The translations under genes and the position numbers were made by a program. Below are positions 45,528 to 55,483 of a stretch of 64,000 bases of DNA, piece by piece. Under the pieces are notes generated by a model that saw only the letters and a list, made by a program, of their open reading frames with translations, ran no database searches and was not told the DNA's origin. The first letter of the stretch is position 1, and every line of letters begins with the position of its first letter. The DNA is from Hydrogenophaga palleronii NBRC 102513 (GTDB lineage: Bacteria; Pseudomonadota; Gammaproteobacteria; Burkholderiales; Burkholderiaceae_C). The stretch is taken from positions 25,014-89,013 of the forward strand of contig NZ_BCTJ01000019.1 in the NCBI RefSeq assembly GCF_001571225.1, given 5' to 3'.

Positions 45528-46664
45528 TCACTGCTGCACGGTCAGCACAGGCGCCTGCACCAGGCCGAAGCCGCGCAGCGCACCGAGCAGCTCGTGGTGG
45601 CCGAAGGCCTGGCAGCCTGACGCGAAGCCGACGCGTTTCGGCGCCTGCTGCAGCAGCCAGTTGGCGGCGAAGGCCTGCAACATGCCGGTCTGCTTGTAAT
45701 TGCAGTTGCCGAAGATGACGCAGTGCGCACGCCCCAGCGGGCCGGAGGCGTGCACCGAATCCACCGACTTGTTGATGCGCGGGTTCTCGCGCGGCGGCAT
45801 GGTGTTCATCACACCCGCCGCAGTCTGCGCGAGCGCGGCGTAGCGGTCGTTGGGGTTCATGTCCTTGGTGGCCTCGAGCGCGGCGGCCACGATCAGTGGC
45901 ACGCCCTGCATCAGCGGTTTGTTGAACACGCCGCCGAGCACCTGCACGTTGGCCACGCGCGGGTCGCGCCTGAACCACACCGGGTGCGAGGTGCCGCCCC
46001 AGGGCAGGGCGAGCGCCATCTCGTGCTGGCCCGGAATGGTGAGCTGGTACAGACCGGCATCGGGCTGCCATTCGACGTACTGGTTCTGCTGCAGGTGATA
46101 GGCCTTGGCCATCGCGGCGTTGACCAGGATGGTCTGCGTGGACGCGATCGTCGGGCTGCCGCCCCAGAACACCGCAATGTCCAGCGTGTCCAGGCCCGGC
46201 GTCTCCAGGCACAGCTGCGCGGCGATCTCGCCGGTGGTGTACATCTGCGCCAGGCCGGGCGACAACAGCAGGCCGGCGTTGGCAAACTTCTCGCCGTATT
46301 GTTCGTCGAGCGTGATCAGCCAGTCCTGCTCGCCGGTGGTGTCGGTGTAGTGGCACTTCGCGGCCAGGCAGGCCTGCACCACCTCAGGGCCGAACCTGGC
46401 GAACGGGCCGACCGTGTTCAACACGACCGAGGCGCCCTTGAACAAATCGGTGAGTGCCTTCACGCTGTGCTCGACCGCCACCACCTCGTAGCTTGCCGTC
46501 TCGATGCCGGGCACGTTGGCCTGCATCGCGGCGTTGAGCTTGTCGGCGCTGCGGCCGGCGGCGATGAAGGGGATGTTGTACTCGCGCAGGTACTCGCAGA
46601 CCAGCCGCCCGGTGTAGCCGGAAGCGCCGTAGACGATGACGGGTTTCTTGTTGCTCTTGCTCAT
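45528..46664 (-). CDS. Saccharopine-dehydrogenase-like NAD(P)-binding oxidoreductase (tentatively DUF5938)
   Basis: 378 codons from ATG at 46664, with AGGAG 6 nt upstream. The N-terminus VIVYGASGYTGRLVCEYLR is a Rossmann motif of the saccharopine dehydrogenase-like/trans-acting enoyl reductase group, followed by SVVLNTVGPFARFG and the TDTTGEQDW block. The second half has an unfamiliar substrate domain. In this operon with an SDR and an acyl-CoA ligase it probably reduces or dehydrogenates a lipid-type or steroid-type intermediate. Other name possible; the family is recalled, not searched. Confidence 0.75.
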   Translation of the reverse strand: MSKSNKKPVIVYGASGYTGRLVCEYLREYNIPFIAAGRSADKLNAAMQANVPGIETASYEVVAVEHSVKALTDLFKGASVVLNTVGPFARFGPEVVQACLAAKCHYTDTTGEQDWLITLDEQYGEKFANAGLLLSPGLAQMYTTGEIAAQLCLETPGLDTLDIAVFWGGSPTIASTQTILVNAAMAKAYHLQQNQYVEWQPDAGLYQLTIPGQHEMALALPWGGTSHPVWFRRDPRVANVQVLGGVFNKPLMQGVPLIVAAALEATKDMNPNDRYAALAQTAAGVMNTMPPRENPRINKSVDSVHASGPLGRAHCVIFGNCNYKQTGMLQAFAANWLLQQAPKRVGFASGCQAFGHHELLGALRGFGLVQAPVLTVQQ

Positions 46665-46677
46665 GTTGTGCTCCTGT

Positions 46678-47481
46678 TCACATGCCCATGCCGCCGTCCA
46701 CCGGCAGGCCTGCACCGTTGATGAATCGCGCGGCGTCGGAACACAGGAACACCACCGCGTCGGCCATGTCACCCACCTCGCCGAGGCGGCCCGATGGTGT
46801 CTGCTCGACGATCGCGCCCACCGCCGCATCGGGCGAGGCGAACAGGCCGGCGGCCACCACATCGCCCGCGAGCTTCATGCCCATTTCGGTCGGTACCAGG
46901 CCGGGGTAGATGCAGTTCACGCGCACGCCGTAACCGAGCTTGCCGGCCTCCATGGCGGCCACGCGGGTAAGACGGTCCACCGCCGACTTGGTGGCCGAAT
47001 AACCGGCGATGGCCGGGAAGGCGATGGTGGCGGCGACCGACGAGATGTTGACCACCGCACCACCTTTGCCGGCTGAGCCGTTGGGGCGCATGGCACGGAA
47101 CGCGTGCTTGAGGCCGAGCGCGGTGCCGACGATGTTCACGTCGAGCATCTTGCGCAGCGCCTCGGGTTCGATGTCGGCCACCAGTGCGGTGACTTCGATG
47201 CCGGCGTTGTTGATCAGGATGTCGAAGCCACCGAGCGTGTCCACAGTCGCCTTCACCGCGGCTTCCCAGTCGGCCTCCTGCGTCACGTCCAGTTTCACGA
47301 AACCGGCCTTCGCGCCGGAGGCGGACAACCTGGCCGCCGTCTCCTGGCCGAGCGACGTGAGCACGTCGCCAACCATCACCGAAGCACCCGCGGCCGCGAG
47401 GGCCTGTGCCATGCCTTCACCGAGGCCGCGCGCGCCCCCGGTGACCAGGGCCTTGCGGCCGGTCAGATCGAACTGTTTCAT
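46678..47481 (-). CDS. Short-chain dehydrogenase/reductase
   Basis: 267 codons from ATG at 47481, with AGGAG 5 nt upstream. Classical SDR: TGGARGLGEGMAQAL cofactor motif, NNAGI, catalytic Ser in VVNISSVAATIAF, YxxxK in GYSATKSAVDRL. C-terminal FINGAGLPVDGGMGM is typical of FabG-like enzymes. It starts the operon that also encodes the saccharopine-like enzyme and the CoA ligase, and faces a TetR gene across a 13+13 bp palindrome. Confidence 0.9.
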   Translation of the reverse strand: MKQFDLTGRKALVTGGARGLGEGMAQALAAAGASVMVGDVLTSLGQETAARLSASGAKAGFVKLDVTQEADWEAAVKATVDTLGGFDILINNAGIEVTALVADIEPEALRKMLDVNIVGTALGLKHAFRAMRPNGSAGKGGAVVNISSVAATIAFPAIAGYSATKSAVDRLTRVAAMEAGKLGYGVRVNCIYPGLVPTEMGMKLAGDVVAAGLFASPDAAVGAIVEQTPSGRLGEVGDMADAVVFLCSDAARFINGAGLPVDGGMGM

Positions 47482-47543
47482 CTTGTCTCCTGTGTGTATG
47501 TGGAACCGTGTTCGTCGAGGAACGGTTTCATTCTGGGAATCGT

Positions 47544-47581
47544 CTTGACGACTGTCAAGACTTTTCTGGACAGTCGTCAAG
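47544..47581. promoter_or_regulatory. Long perfect palindrome between SDR operon and TetR gene
   Basis: CTTGACGACTGTC (47544-47556), a 12-nt spacer and GACAGTCGTCAAG (47569-47581) form a perfect 13-bp inverted repeat in a divergent promoter region. It probably binds the adjacent TetR regulator. It also contains a TTGAC that could serve as a -35 box. Confidence 0.78.
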
Positions 47582-47624
47582 GTTCGGCTGGCGACGCCTG
47601 TGCCCGCTCCTTACAATCGCCCCC

Positions 47625-48293
47625 ATGGACAAAGCCGCACCCCGCAACGACAAGTTCGCCGAACGCCGTGCCGAGCTCGGCGAGGCCGCACTGCACACGC
47701 TGGGCGAGCTGGGCTATGCGCGCACCAGCCTGCGCGAGATCGCGCAGAACTCCGCCTTCTCGCACGGCGTGCTGCACTACTACTTCACCGACAAGCTCGA
47801 CCTGATCCTGTGCAGCGTGCGCCAGTACAAGGCGCGCTGCGTCACACGCTACGACGAGGTCACCACCACCTCCACGCGCTTCGATCAGCTGCTCGACGGC
47901 TTCACCCAGGCCCTGGGCGACACGCTGCGCAACGAGACCACGATGCACCGCCTCTGGTACGACCTGCGTTCGCAGGCGCTGTTCGAGGAAGCGCTGCGCG
48001 ACGACGTGGAGGCGATCGACCGCAGCCTGGAGAACATGATCTGGCGCGTGCTGCAGCGCCTGTCGGAACTGGCGGGTGCGCCGGTGAAGGCGTCGAGCGA
48101 GGCGGCCTACGCCATGCTCGACGGCCTGTTCCAGCAGTGCCTGCTCAAGCACCTGTCGGGCGACAGGAAGGCCATCGCGGCCATGCGGGCCAATGTGCGC
48201 CAGGTGCTGCTGCAACTGATCGAGGCACCGGCCTCCAAGCCCGAAACGCCCACCCGCAAGCCCGCCCCGCGGCGCCCACGCGCCACCGCCTGA
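47625..48293 (+). CDS. TetR family transcriptional regulator
   Basis: 222 codons from ATG at 47625. HTH seen in ALHTLGELGYARTSLREIAQNSAFSHGVLHYYFTDKLDLIL. BetI-like C-terminal domain, and a proline-arginine-rich tail. Divergent from the SDR operon; the 13-bp palindrome at 47544-47581 is its likely operator. Probably a repressor responding to a fatty-acyl or related ligand. The ligand is not deducible from sequence. Confidence 0.85.
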   Translation: MDKAAPRNDKFAERRAELGEAALHTLGELGYARTSLREIAQNSAFSHGVLHYYFTDKLDLILCSVRQYKARCVTRYDEVTTTSTRFDQLLDGFTQALGDTLRNETTMHRLWYDLRSQALFEEALRDDVEAIDRSLENMIWRVLQRLSELAGAPVKASSEAAYAMLDGLFQQCLLKHLSGDRKAIAAMRANVRQVLLQLIEAPASKPETPTRKPAPRRPRATA

Positions 48294-48337
48294 AACCGCG
48301 CGCCGCAGCCCCGGCGGTTGCTGTGTGCAAGGGGTTT

Positions 48338-48355
48338 ATATGACGGCCATCATAT
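48338..48355. promoter_or_regulatory. TetR operator, site 1
   Basis: ATATGA-CGGCCA-TCATAT, a perfect 6+6 palindrome 20 bp before the TetR start at 48375. It matches site 2 (49006-49023) at 15 of 18 positions. Confidence 0.75.
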
Positions 48356-48374
48356 TTACGCCTACAATCGCGGC

Positions 48375-48965
48375 ATGGAAATCGCACCCAACCGCAAAGC
48401 CCTGACGCACGAGCGCATCGTCGACACCGCCTCGAAGGCGATACGGCGCGCCGGCTTCCAGGGCGTGGGGGTGGCCGACATCATGAAGCAGGCGGGCCTC
48501 ACGCACGGTGGCTTCTACGCCCACTTCGCCTCGCGCGACGCCCTGCTGGCAGAGGCGCTGGACCACGCCGGGCGGCAGAGTGGCGAGCGCATCGCCAAGG
48601 GCAACGCAATGCGAGAAGCCAAGGGTGCGAGCCCGCTGCGTGCGCTGGTGGAGAACTACCTGTCCGATCGGCACCTGAGCGCCACCGAGAGCGGGTGCGC
48701 GGTGGCGGCGTTGGCGTCGGAAATGCCGCGCCAGTCGCCCGATGTGCGGGCCGCTGCCGCGCAGTGTGTGCGCGACCTGATCACCGCGGTGGAGCGCGTC
48801 CTGCCCGAAGGCGCAGCGCCAGGCAGCGCCGCCGCCATCGCCAGCCAGCTGGTGGGTGCGCTGCAACTCGCCCGCACCCTGGACGGCGGCGCCGAGAGCA
48901 GGGCGCTGCTGTCCGCCAGCCGCGCCGCACTGCTGGCGCAATACGACGTTTCTCCTTCGGCCTGA
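48375..48965 (+). CDS. TetR family transcriptional regulator
   Basis: 196 codons from ATG at 48375. N-terminal HTH: HERIVDTASKAIRRAGFQGVGVADIMKQAGLTHGGFYAHFASRDALLAEAL, of the type with the GLTHGGFYAHF segment common in TetR repressors of oxidoreductase genes. C-terminal TetR_C-like. Two matching palindromes flank the gene, one at its own promoter and one before the SDR gene, suggesting autoregulation and control of the SDR-MATE-thioesterase unit. Confidence 0.87.
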   Translation: MEIAPNRKALTHERIVDTASKAIRRAGFQGVGVADIMKQAGLTHGGFYAHFASRDALLAEALDHAGRQSGERIAKGNAMREAKGASPLRALVENYLSDRHLSATESGCAVAALASEMPRQSPDVRAAAAQCVRDLITAVERVLPEGAAPGSAAAIASQLVGALQLARTLDGGAESRALLSASRAALLAQYDVSPSA

Positions 48966-49005
48966 ACACGCTGCCGGGCCATGCCATCCATTTTTTTCGG
49001 CCTTG

Positions 49006-49023
49006 AGTATGACGACCGTCATA
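49006..49023. promoter_or_regulatory. TetR operator, site 2
   Basis: The core TATGACG-AC-CGTCATA (49008-49023) is a perfect 7+7 palindrome, just before the SDR gene at 49061, and near-identical to site 1 upstream of the TetR gene. Confidence 0.75.
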
Positions 49024-49060
49024 TAAAAACTTTTCATCCCCAACCCAGGTATCACACACC

Positions 49061-49768
49061 ATGAAACTTCAGGATTCCACCGTTCTCATCACCGGCGCCA
49101 ACCGCGGCATCGGTCTGGCCTTTGCCCGCGAGGCGCTGGCGCGCGGCGCACGCAAGGTGTACGCCGGCGCGCGCAACCCGGCCAGCGTGAAGCTGCAAGG
49201 CGTCGAGGCCATTGAGCTCGACGTGAACGACCCCGACCAGGTCGCCGCCGCCGCCCGGCATGCGGGCGATGTGACGCTGGTGATCAACAACGCCGGCATC
49301 GCCACCCTGGGCGGTTTCCTCGGCGAAGGCAGCATCGAATCGGCCCGCGCCCAGCTGGAGACAAACTTCTTCGGTCCCATGCGCATGGGCCAGGCCTTCG
49401 CGCCGGTGCTCGCCGCCAATGGCGGCGGCGCACTGCTCAACGTGCTGTCGATCGCGAGCTGGATCAGTTCGCCCACGCTGGCCGTTTACGGTGCGAGCAA
49501 GTCTGCCGCCTGGGCACTCACGAACGGGCTTCGCAACGAACTGCGCGCGCAGGGCACGCAGGTGCTGGGGCTGCACATGGGCTTTGTCGACACCGACCTC
49601 ACACACGGCCTGGAGATGCCGAAGTCGGCACCCGAAGCCATCGTGCGCCGCGCCTTCGACGCGCTGGAAGCCGGCGCCGACGAGGTGCTGGGTGACGAGC
49701 TCACACAGCAGGTCAAGCGTGGTCTCTCGGCCGATCCGGGTGTCTATCTGCGCGACCCGAGCGCCTGA
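49061..49768 (+). CDS. Short-chain dehydrogenase/reductase
   Basis: 235 codons. SDR motifs TGANRGIGLAFAREAL, NNAGIATLGG, LLNVLSIASWISSP (catalytic serine) and YGASKSAAW. Length and C-terminus match the short classical SDRs in TetR-regulated detoxification units. It reduces or oxidises an alcohol/ketone substrate with NAD(P)H; the substrate is unknown. A perfect TetR operator precedes it and a MATE gene follows 12 bp later. Confidence 0.9.
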   Translation: MKLQDSTVLITGANRGIGLAFAREALARGARKVYAGARNPASVKLQGVEAIELDVNDPDQVAAAARHAGDVTLVINNAGIATLGGFLGEGSIESARAQLETNFFGPMRMGQAFAPVLAANGGGALLNVLSIASWISSPTLAVYGASKSAAWALTNGLRNELRAQGTQVLGLHMGFVDTDLTHGLEMPKSAPEAIVRRAFDALEAGADEVLGDELTQQVKRGLSADPGVYLRDPSA

Positions 49769-49780
49769 GCAGGCCCGCCC

Positions 49781-51232
49781 ATGAGCACCACGCTGGGCCA
49801 TCCCGAAGCCCGCCCACACCGCAACCCGCAGGGCGACGGCACGGCGTTGAGCACCGTCCTTCCCGTGCACGGCACGCGCACCGATACCGCTGGGGACCGC
49901 GTGCAGCAGATGCTGCACGCACCGCTGCTGCCGACGCTGTTTCGCCTTGCCACGCCGAACGTGCTGGGCCTGTTCGCGATGACCATCGTGATCGGCTACG
50001 ACGGCTACATCCTCGGCCTGGTGGGCGCGGACGCACTGGCCGGCATCGCGCTGGTGTTCCCGCTCTCGATGTTGATGATGCAGATGTCGGCCGGCGGCAT
50101 CGGCGGCGCCACCACCGCCGCCGTGGCGCGTGCGCTCGGTGCAGGACGGCGCAAGGACGCGGGCCGGCTGGCCCAGCAATCGCTGCTGATCGCGGCCTTG
50201 CTCGCGCTGGTCTTCATGGTGGTGATGCTCGGCGGCGGACGTGCCATCTTCAGCGCCATGGGCGGACGCGGAGCAGCGCTGGACGCGGCACTCGCGTACT
50301 CCAACGCGCTGTTCGCGGGTGCGGCGGCGATCTGGTTCACCAACGTGCTGGCCGCCGTGGTGCGCGGTGCGGGCAACATGCTGCTGCCGTCGCTGCTGCT
50401 AGTGGCGACTGCGCTGCTGCACCTGCTGCTCAGCCCCTTGCTGGTGTTCGGCTGGGGCCCGGTGCAGGGCGTCGGCGTGGCCGGCGCAGCGCTGAGCACG
50501 CTGACGGTAAACAGCCTGTCGGCGCTGGTCATGGTGGCCTGGCTGCTGCGCCGCGACGGCGCGGTGCACCTGCAACGCACGCCCTGGTGGCCGCGGCTTG
50601 CGCTGTGGCGCGAGGTCCTGCGCGTGGGCCTGCCGGCCTCGCTCAGCCCGGTGATCAGCAACGCCTCGATCGCGGTCGCCACCGCCCTGGTGGGCCACTA
50701 CGGCACGAGCGCGCTGGCGGGTTACGGCGTGGCAGCGCGGCTGGAATACATCCTGGTGCCGATCGCGTTCGGCTTCGGCACCGCATTGACCGCGATGGTC
50801 GCCACCAACATGGGGGCGGGCCAGCAGGCGCGCGCGCTGCGCGTGACCTGGGCCGGAGGCGCGGTGGTGGCGGCCATCACCGGCGCCATCGGCCTGGTGA
50901 CCGCGTTCGCGCCCGGCCTGTGGATGGGCCTGTTCACGCAGGACGCCGCCGTGCTTGCGGTGGGCGGCGTTTACCTCAACATCGTCGGCGGCTGTTATGT
51001 CTTCTTCGGCCTCGGGCTGGCGCTGTTCTTCGCCTCACAAGGCGCCGGCCGCATGGCCTGGCCACTGGCCAGCAGCATGGGCCGCCTGCTGATCCTGGCC
51101 ATCGGCGGCTGGCTCTGCGTGCACGTGTTCCAGACACCGGCCCAGGGTCTGTTCGCGGTGATCGCGCTCAGCCTGGCGGTGTACGGTGCCAGCCTGGCGG
51201 CAGCCATCCACCTGGGTGGCTGGACACGTTGA
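49781..51232 (+). CDS. MATE family efflux transporter
   Basis: 483 codons. Twelve predicted membrane helices; the first half starts LFRLATPNVLGLFAMTIVIGYDGYIL, and the second includes LRVGLPASLSPVISNASIAVATALVG, both MatE-domain features. Probably exports organic cations or toxic products with Na+ or H+. Follows the SDR by 12 bp, so likely the same transcript. The first 40 residues are hydrophilic and may mean that a later start is used. Confidence 0.85.
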   Translation: MSTTLGHPEARPHRNPQGDGTALSTVLPVHGTRTDTAGDRVQQMLHAPLLPTLFRLATPNVLGLFAMTIVIGYDGYILGLVGADALAGIALVFPLSMLMMQMSAGGIGGATTAAVARALGAGRRKDAGRLAQQSLLIAALLALVFMVVMLGGGRAIFSAMGGRGAALDAALAYSNALFAGAAAIWFTNVLAAVVRGAGNMLLPSLLLVATALLHLLLSPLLVFGWGPVQGVGVAGAALSTLTVNSLSALVMVAWLLRRDGAVHLQRTPWWPRLALWREVLRVGLPASLSPVISNASIAVATALVGHYGTSALAGYGVAARLEYILVPIAFGFGTALTAMVATNMGAGQQARALRVTWAGGAVVAAITGAIGLVTAFAPGLWMGLFTQDAAVLAVGGVYLNIVGGCYVFFGLGLALFFASQGAGRMAWPLASSMGRLLILAIGGWLCVHVFQTPAQGLFAVIALSLAVYGASLAAAIHLGGWTR

Positions 51233-51288
51233 CACCGCCGTCCGAATCTTTTCTTCTTTCGAGCCAACCACACAGGAGAGACCTCACC

Positions 51289-51714
51289 ATGAGCAACACA
51301 CTCGCCGAACAATTCAACCAGCGCGGCGCCGGCGCCTTGCCCGGCCACCTGGGCCTGGTCATCACCCACGTCAGCCCGCAGGAAGTGCGCTCCGAACTCG
51401 CGGTGCGCCCCACCACCATGGCGCCCAACGGTTTCCTGCACGCGGGCAGCGTGGTCACGCTGGCCGACACCTCGTGTGGTTACGGCTGCGTGGCCAACCT
51501 GCCGCCGGAGGCCAACGGCTTCACCACCATCGAGCTCAAGAGCAACCACCTGGGCACCGCGCTCGAAGGCACCATCGACTGCGTGGCCACGCCCGCGCAC
51601 CTGGGCCGCACCACGCAGGTGTGGGACGCGGTGGTCACGCACCGCGAAACCGGCAAGACGATTGCACTGTTCCGTTGCACGCAGATGGTGCTGTACCCCA
51701 AGGCCAAGGCGTGA
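51289..51714 (+). CDS. PaaI-family hotdog thioesterase
   Basis: 141 codons from ATG at 51289, with AGGAG 13 nt upstream, a longer than usual gap. Hotdog fold: GLVITHVSPQEVRSELAVRPTTMAPNGFLHAGSVVTLADTSCGYGC includes the NG-x-x-HAG catalytic strand and the aspartate on the central helix, and FTTIELKSNHLGTALEG is typical of PaaI/YdiI-like acyl-CoA thioesterases. It hydrolyses aryl- or acyl-CoA. Third gene of the SDR-MATE group. Confidence 0.88.
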   Translation: MSNTLAEQFNQRGAGALPGHLGLVITHVSPQEVRSELAVRPTTMAPNGFLHAGSVVTLADTSCGYGCVANLPPEANGFTTIELKSNHLGTALEGTIDCVATPAHLGRTTQVWDAVVTHRETGKTIALFRCTQMVLYPKAKA

Positions 51715-51823
51715 GTCTTCGTTTGCAGATGGCGCGGATTTTTGAATCCGGTTGCGCCGCCGGGGCGTATTCAGTGGGCCCACCAACGCCGGGCTGTCCG
51801 GCACCCACCGAAAGGACCCTGTC

Positions 51824-52237
51824 ATGAAATCCGCACGCCTCTCCCTCATCGCCCTGGCCCTCGGCACCGCATGCACCAGCATGGCGTTTGCCGCCGACGC
51901 TTCCGCCCCCAAAACACGCGACCAGGTGCGCGCCGAACTCGCCGAGGCGCAGCGCAACGGCAGCCTGATCGCCGATGGCCAGACCGGCGCCACCTACCGC
52001 GAGCTGAACCCGGGCCGCTACAACACCACCATGCCCACCCCCTCGGGCAAGACCCGCATGCAGGTGCAGGCCGAGCTGCAACAGGCCTGGGCGCGCGGTG
52101 AGCTGGTGGCCGACGGCCAGACCGGCGCGACCTACCGCGATCTCGCTCCACACCGCTATGGCACCACCGAGTCTTCGATGGCGCAACACACGATGCCGGC
52201 CATGGCCATGGGCGAACAAGCCACGCAGCGGCAATGA
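51824..52237 (+). CDS. DUF4148 domain periplasmic protein
   Basis: 137 codons from ATG at 51824. A signal peptide (RLSLIALALGTACTSMAFAA) is followed by two DUF4148-type repeats, TRDQVRAELAEAQRNGSLIADGQTGATYRELNPGRY and a near copy MQVQAELQQAWARGELVADGQTGATYRDLAPHRY. DUF4148 proteins are typical of Burkholderiales and of unknown function. The last part is methionine-rich (MAQHTMPAMAMG), which could bind copper, though this is speculation. Confidence 0.85.
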   Translation: MKSARLSLIALALGTACTSMAFAADASAPKTRDQVRAELAEAQRNGSLIADGQTGATYRELNPGRYNTTMPTPSGKTRMQVQAELQQAWARGELVADGQTGATYRDLAPHRYGTTESSMAQHTMPAMAMGEQATQRQ

Positions 52238-52303
52238 CCCACACGCCCGGCGGCTCGCAGCGCCGCCGGAGGGCGACGGGCCGGGCGCGCTACAGTTCAG
52301 CCC

Positions 52304-52957
52304 ATGACCCGTATCGCCGTCATCGACTTTGAAACCACCGGCATCTCGCCCGCCATGGGCGACCGCGCCACCGAGGTAGCCATCGTCATCACCGAGCAGG
52401 GCAGGGTGGTTGACCGCTACCAGAGCCTGATGAACGCGGGTGTGCGCATCCCGTCCTTCATCACCCAGCTCACCGGCATCACCAACGCCATGGTCGAGGC
52501 GGCACCACCGGCCACCAGCGTGATGCGCGAAGCGGCCGCGTTCGTGGGCGATGTGCCCATGGTGGCGCACAACGCCGCCTTCGACCGCCGCTACTGGGCG
52601 TCCGAACTGGCCCACGCGGGCCTGGACGCACCACACGCCTTTGCCTGCACCGTGCTGCTGTCGCGCCGGCTCTACCCCGAAGCGCGCAGCCACAAGCTGG
52701 GTGCGCTGGTGGACCTGTTCCACCTGCCCCGCACCGGCCAGGCGCACCGGGCGCTGGCCGACGCCGAGATGGCGGCCGAGCTGCTGGGCCGCATCCAGCA
52801 CGACCTGCGCACACGCCACGGCGTGGAGCAACCCGACCACGCCTTCCTGATGGCGCTGCAGCGCTGCGCGCGCCCCGCCTTGCCGCGTTTTTTCCAGGCG
52901 CAAACGACAGCACGGCGCCCGCCCGTGGCCGCTTCCGCGCCGCGCACCATTGCTTGA
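52304..52957 (+). CDS. DnaQ-like 3'-5' exonuclease
   Basis: 217 codons. DEDDh exonuclease motifs: Exo I VIDFETTGISP (D-x-E), Exo II VAHNAAFDRRYW and Exo III AHRALADAEMAAELL (H...D). It resembles the epsilon subunit of DNA polymerase III but stands alone, so it may act as an exonuclease in repair or RNA turnover. The C-terminal 40 residues, rich in Ala/Pro/Arg, are unlike the family core. Confidence 0.85.
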   Translation: MTRIAVIDFETTGISPAMGDRATEVAIVITEQGRVVDRYQSLMNAGVRIPSFITQLTGITNAMVEAAPPATSVMREAAAFVGDVPMVAHNAAFDRRYWASELAHAGLDAPHAFACTVLLSRRLYPEARSHKLGALVDLFHLPRTGQAHRALADAEMAAELLGRIQHDLRTRHGVEQPDHAFLMALQRCARPALPRFFQAQTTARRPPVAASAPRTIA

Positions 52958-53037
52958 AGCCACACCCCCAGCGCTGCCGCCACGGGGCCAGCCACCGAAT
53001 CCCGCCACGGCCTGAAACGCCGCCACGCCAGATCCTC

Positions 53038-54141
<1,104 letters not shown>

Positions 54142-54151
54142 GGGCGATGGT

Positions 54152-55174
54152 TTGAACTGGCGCCGCCCGCCCGCGATCAACCTCGCGCTGCAAGGCGGCG
54201 GCGCGCACGGTGCGTTCACCTGGGGCGTACTGGACGCCTTGCTGGAAAAAGGCGGCTTGCGGCTGGACGGCATCAGCGGCACCAGCGCCGGCGCCATGAA
54301 CGCGGTGCTGCTGGCGCAGGGCCTGATGGACGGCGGCCCCGAAGGTGCGCGCAGCGCCCTGCGCGGATTCTGGAGCGCGGTGGCAGCGGCACTGCCGTTC
54401 GAGCTGGCCACGCCCACCGCCGACGGCACCGACATGCGGCTGGCGCCAGCGATGCAGATGATGCTGCAGTGGACACACTACTTTTCGCCCGAGCAGCTCA
54501 ACCCCTTCGACCTCAACCCGCTGCGCAAGATCCTCAGCGCGCAGGTGGACTTTGAGCGCCTGCGCGCGCACTGCCCGGTCAAGCTGTTCGTCGCCGCGAC
54601 CCACGTCAACACCGGCAAGCTGCGCCTGTTCCGAAACCCCGAACTCACGCCCGAGGCGGTGCTGGCCTCGGCCTGCCTGCCCACCCTGCACCGCAGCGTG
54701 GTGATCGACGGCGAGCCGTACTGGGATGGCGGTTACGCGGCCAACCCGGCGGTGTTTCCACTGTTCCAGGAATGCAGCGCGCGCGACATCCTGCTCGTGA
54801 TGCTGGCACCGCTGCACCACGACCAAACGCCGCAATCGGCGGCGGAGATCAAGAACCGGGTGATGGAGCTCGGCTTCAACGCCACGTTCCTGCGCGAGAT
54901 GCGCATGTTTGCGCAACTGCGCGAACGCGCCGTGCACAGCGCCTGGTGGCGCCGGGGTGAGCTGGACCGGCGCCTGGTCGGCACGCACTTCCACGTGGTC
55001 GAAGCCAGCGACGTGATGCGCGCACTCAGCAGCGAGAGCAAGGCCGCTGCGAGCATGCGATTTTTCGAGCGGCTGTTCGGCCAGGGCCGAGAGCACGGCC
55101 TGGCCTGGCTGTCGGCACACCGGGCCGACATCGGCCAGCGCAGCAGCGCCGACCTGGGAGCCTTGTTCTACTGA
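54152..55174 (+). CDS. Patatin-like phospholipase
   Basis: 340 codons from a TTG at 54152, 11 bp after the DAHP synthase stop, with GAGGG 8 nt upstream; the 5' start is tentative. Ser-Asp dyad patatin: oxyanion-hole GGGAHGAFTWGVL near residue 12, the nucleophile elbow GTSAGAMNAVL near 46, and DGGYAANPAVFPLF with the aspartate near 192. Hydrolyses ester bonds of phospholipids or stored lipids, cytoplasmic. Its linkage with aroG is positional only. Confidence 0.87.
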   Translation: MNWRRPPAINLALQGGGAHGAFTWGVLDALLEKGGLRLDGISGTSAGAMNAVLLAQGLMDGGPEGARSALRGFWSAVAAALPFELATPTADGTDMRLAPAMQMMLQWTHYFSPEQLNPFDLNPLRKILSAQVDFERLRAHCPVKLFVAATHVNTGKLRLFRNPELTPEAVLASACLPTLHRSVVIDGEPYWDGGYAANPAVFPLFQECSARDILLVMLAPLHHDQTPQSAAEIKNRVMELGFNATFLREMRMFAQLRERAVHSAWWRRGELDRRLVGTHFHVVEASDVMRALSSESKAAASMRFFERLFGQGREHGLAWLSAHRADIGQRSSADLGALFY

Positions 55175-55196
55175 AGCAGAACGGTGGCGGTGATGC

Positions 55197-55451
55197 TCAG
55201 CGCGGCTTGCGCGGCACCATCGGGCCGCGGCCTTCGATGTGGCGGAAGTTGATGCGGCCCTTGGTCAGGTCGTAGGGCGAGAGTTCGAGCGAAACCCGGT
55301 CACCCGCGAGGATGCGGATGTGGTTCTTTTTCATCTTGCCAGCGGAGTAGGCGATCAACTGGTGACCGTTGTCCAGCGTGACGCGAAAACGCGTATCGGG
55401 CAGCACCTCGTTGACGATGCCCATCATGTCGATCAGTTCTTCTTTGGCCAT
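55197..55451 (-). CDS. infA: Translation initiation factor IF-1
   Basis: 84 codons from ATG at 55451, preceded by AAGGAAAC. S1/OB-fold protein: [67 protein letters not shown] is the IF-1 signature. Slightly longer than E. coli IF-1 (72 residues), with a C-terminal basic tail (GPMVPRKPR). The gene is not in the spc/alpha ribosomal operon here, so this may be the second, orphan infA that Burkholderiales often carry. Confidence 0.93.
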   Translation of the reverse strand: MAKEELIDMMGIVNEVLPDTRFRVTLDNGHQLIAYSAGKMKKNHIRILAGDRVSLELSPYDLTKGRINFRHIEGRGPMVPRKPR

Positions 55452-55483
55452 GGTGTTTCCTTTGCTTGCGTGAAGTGTATCGG

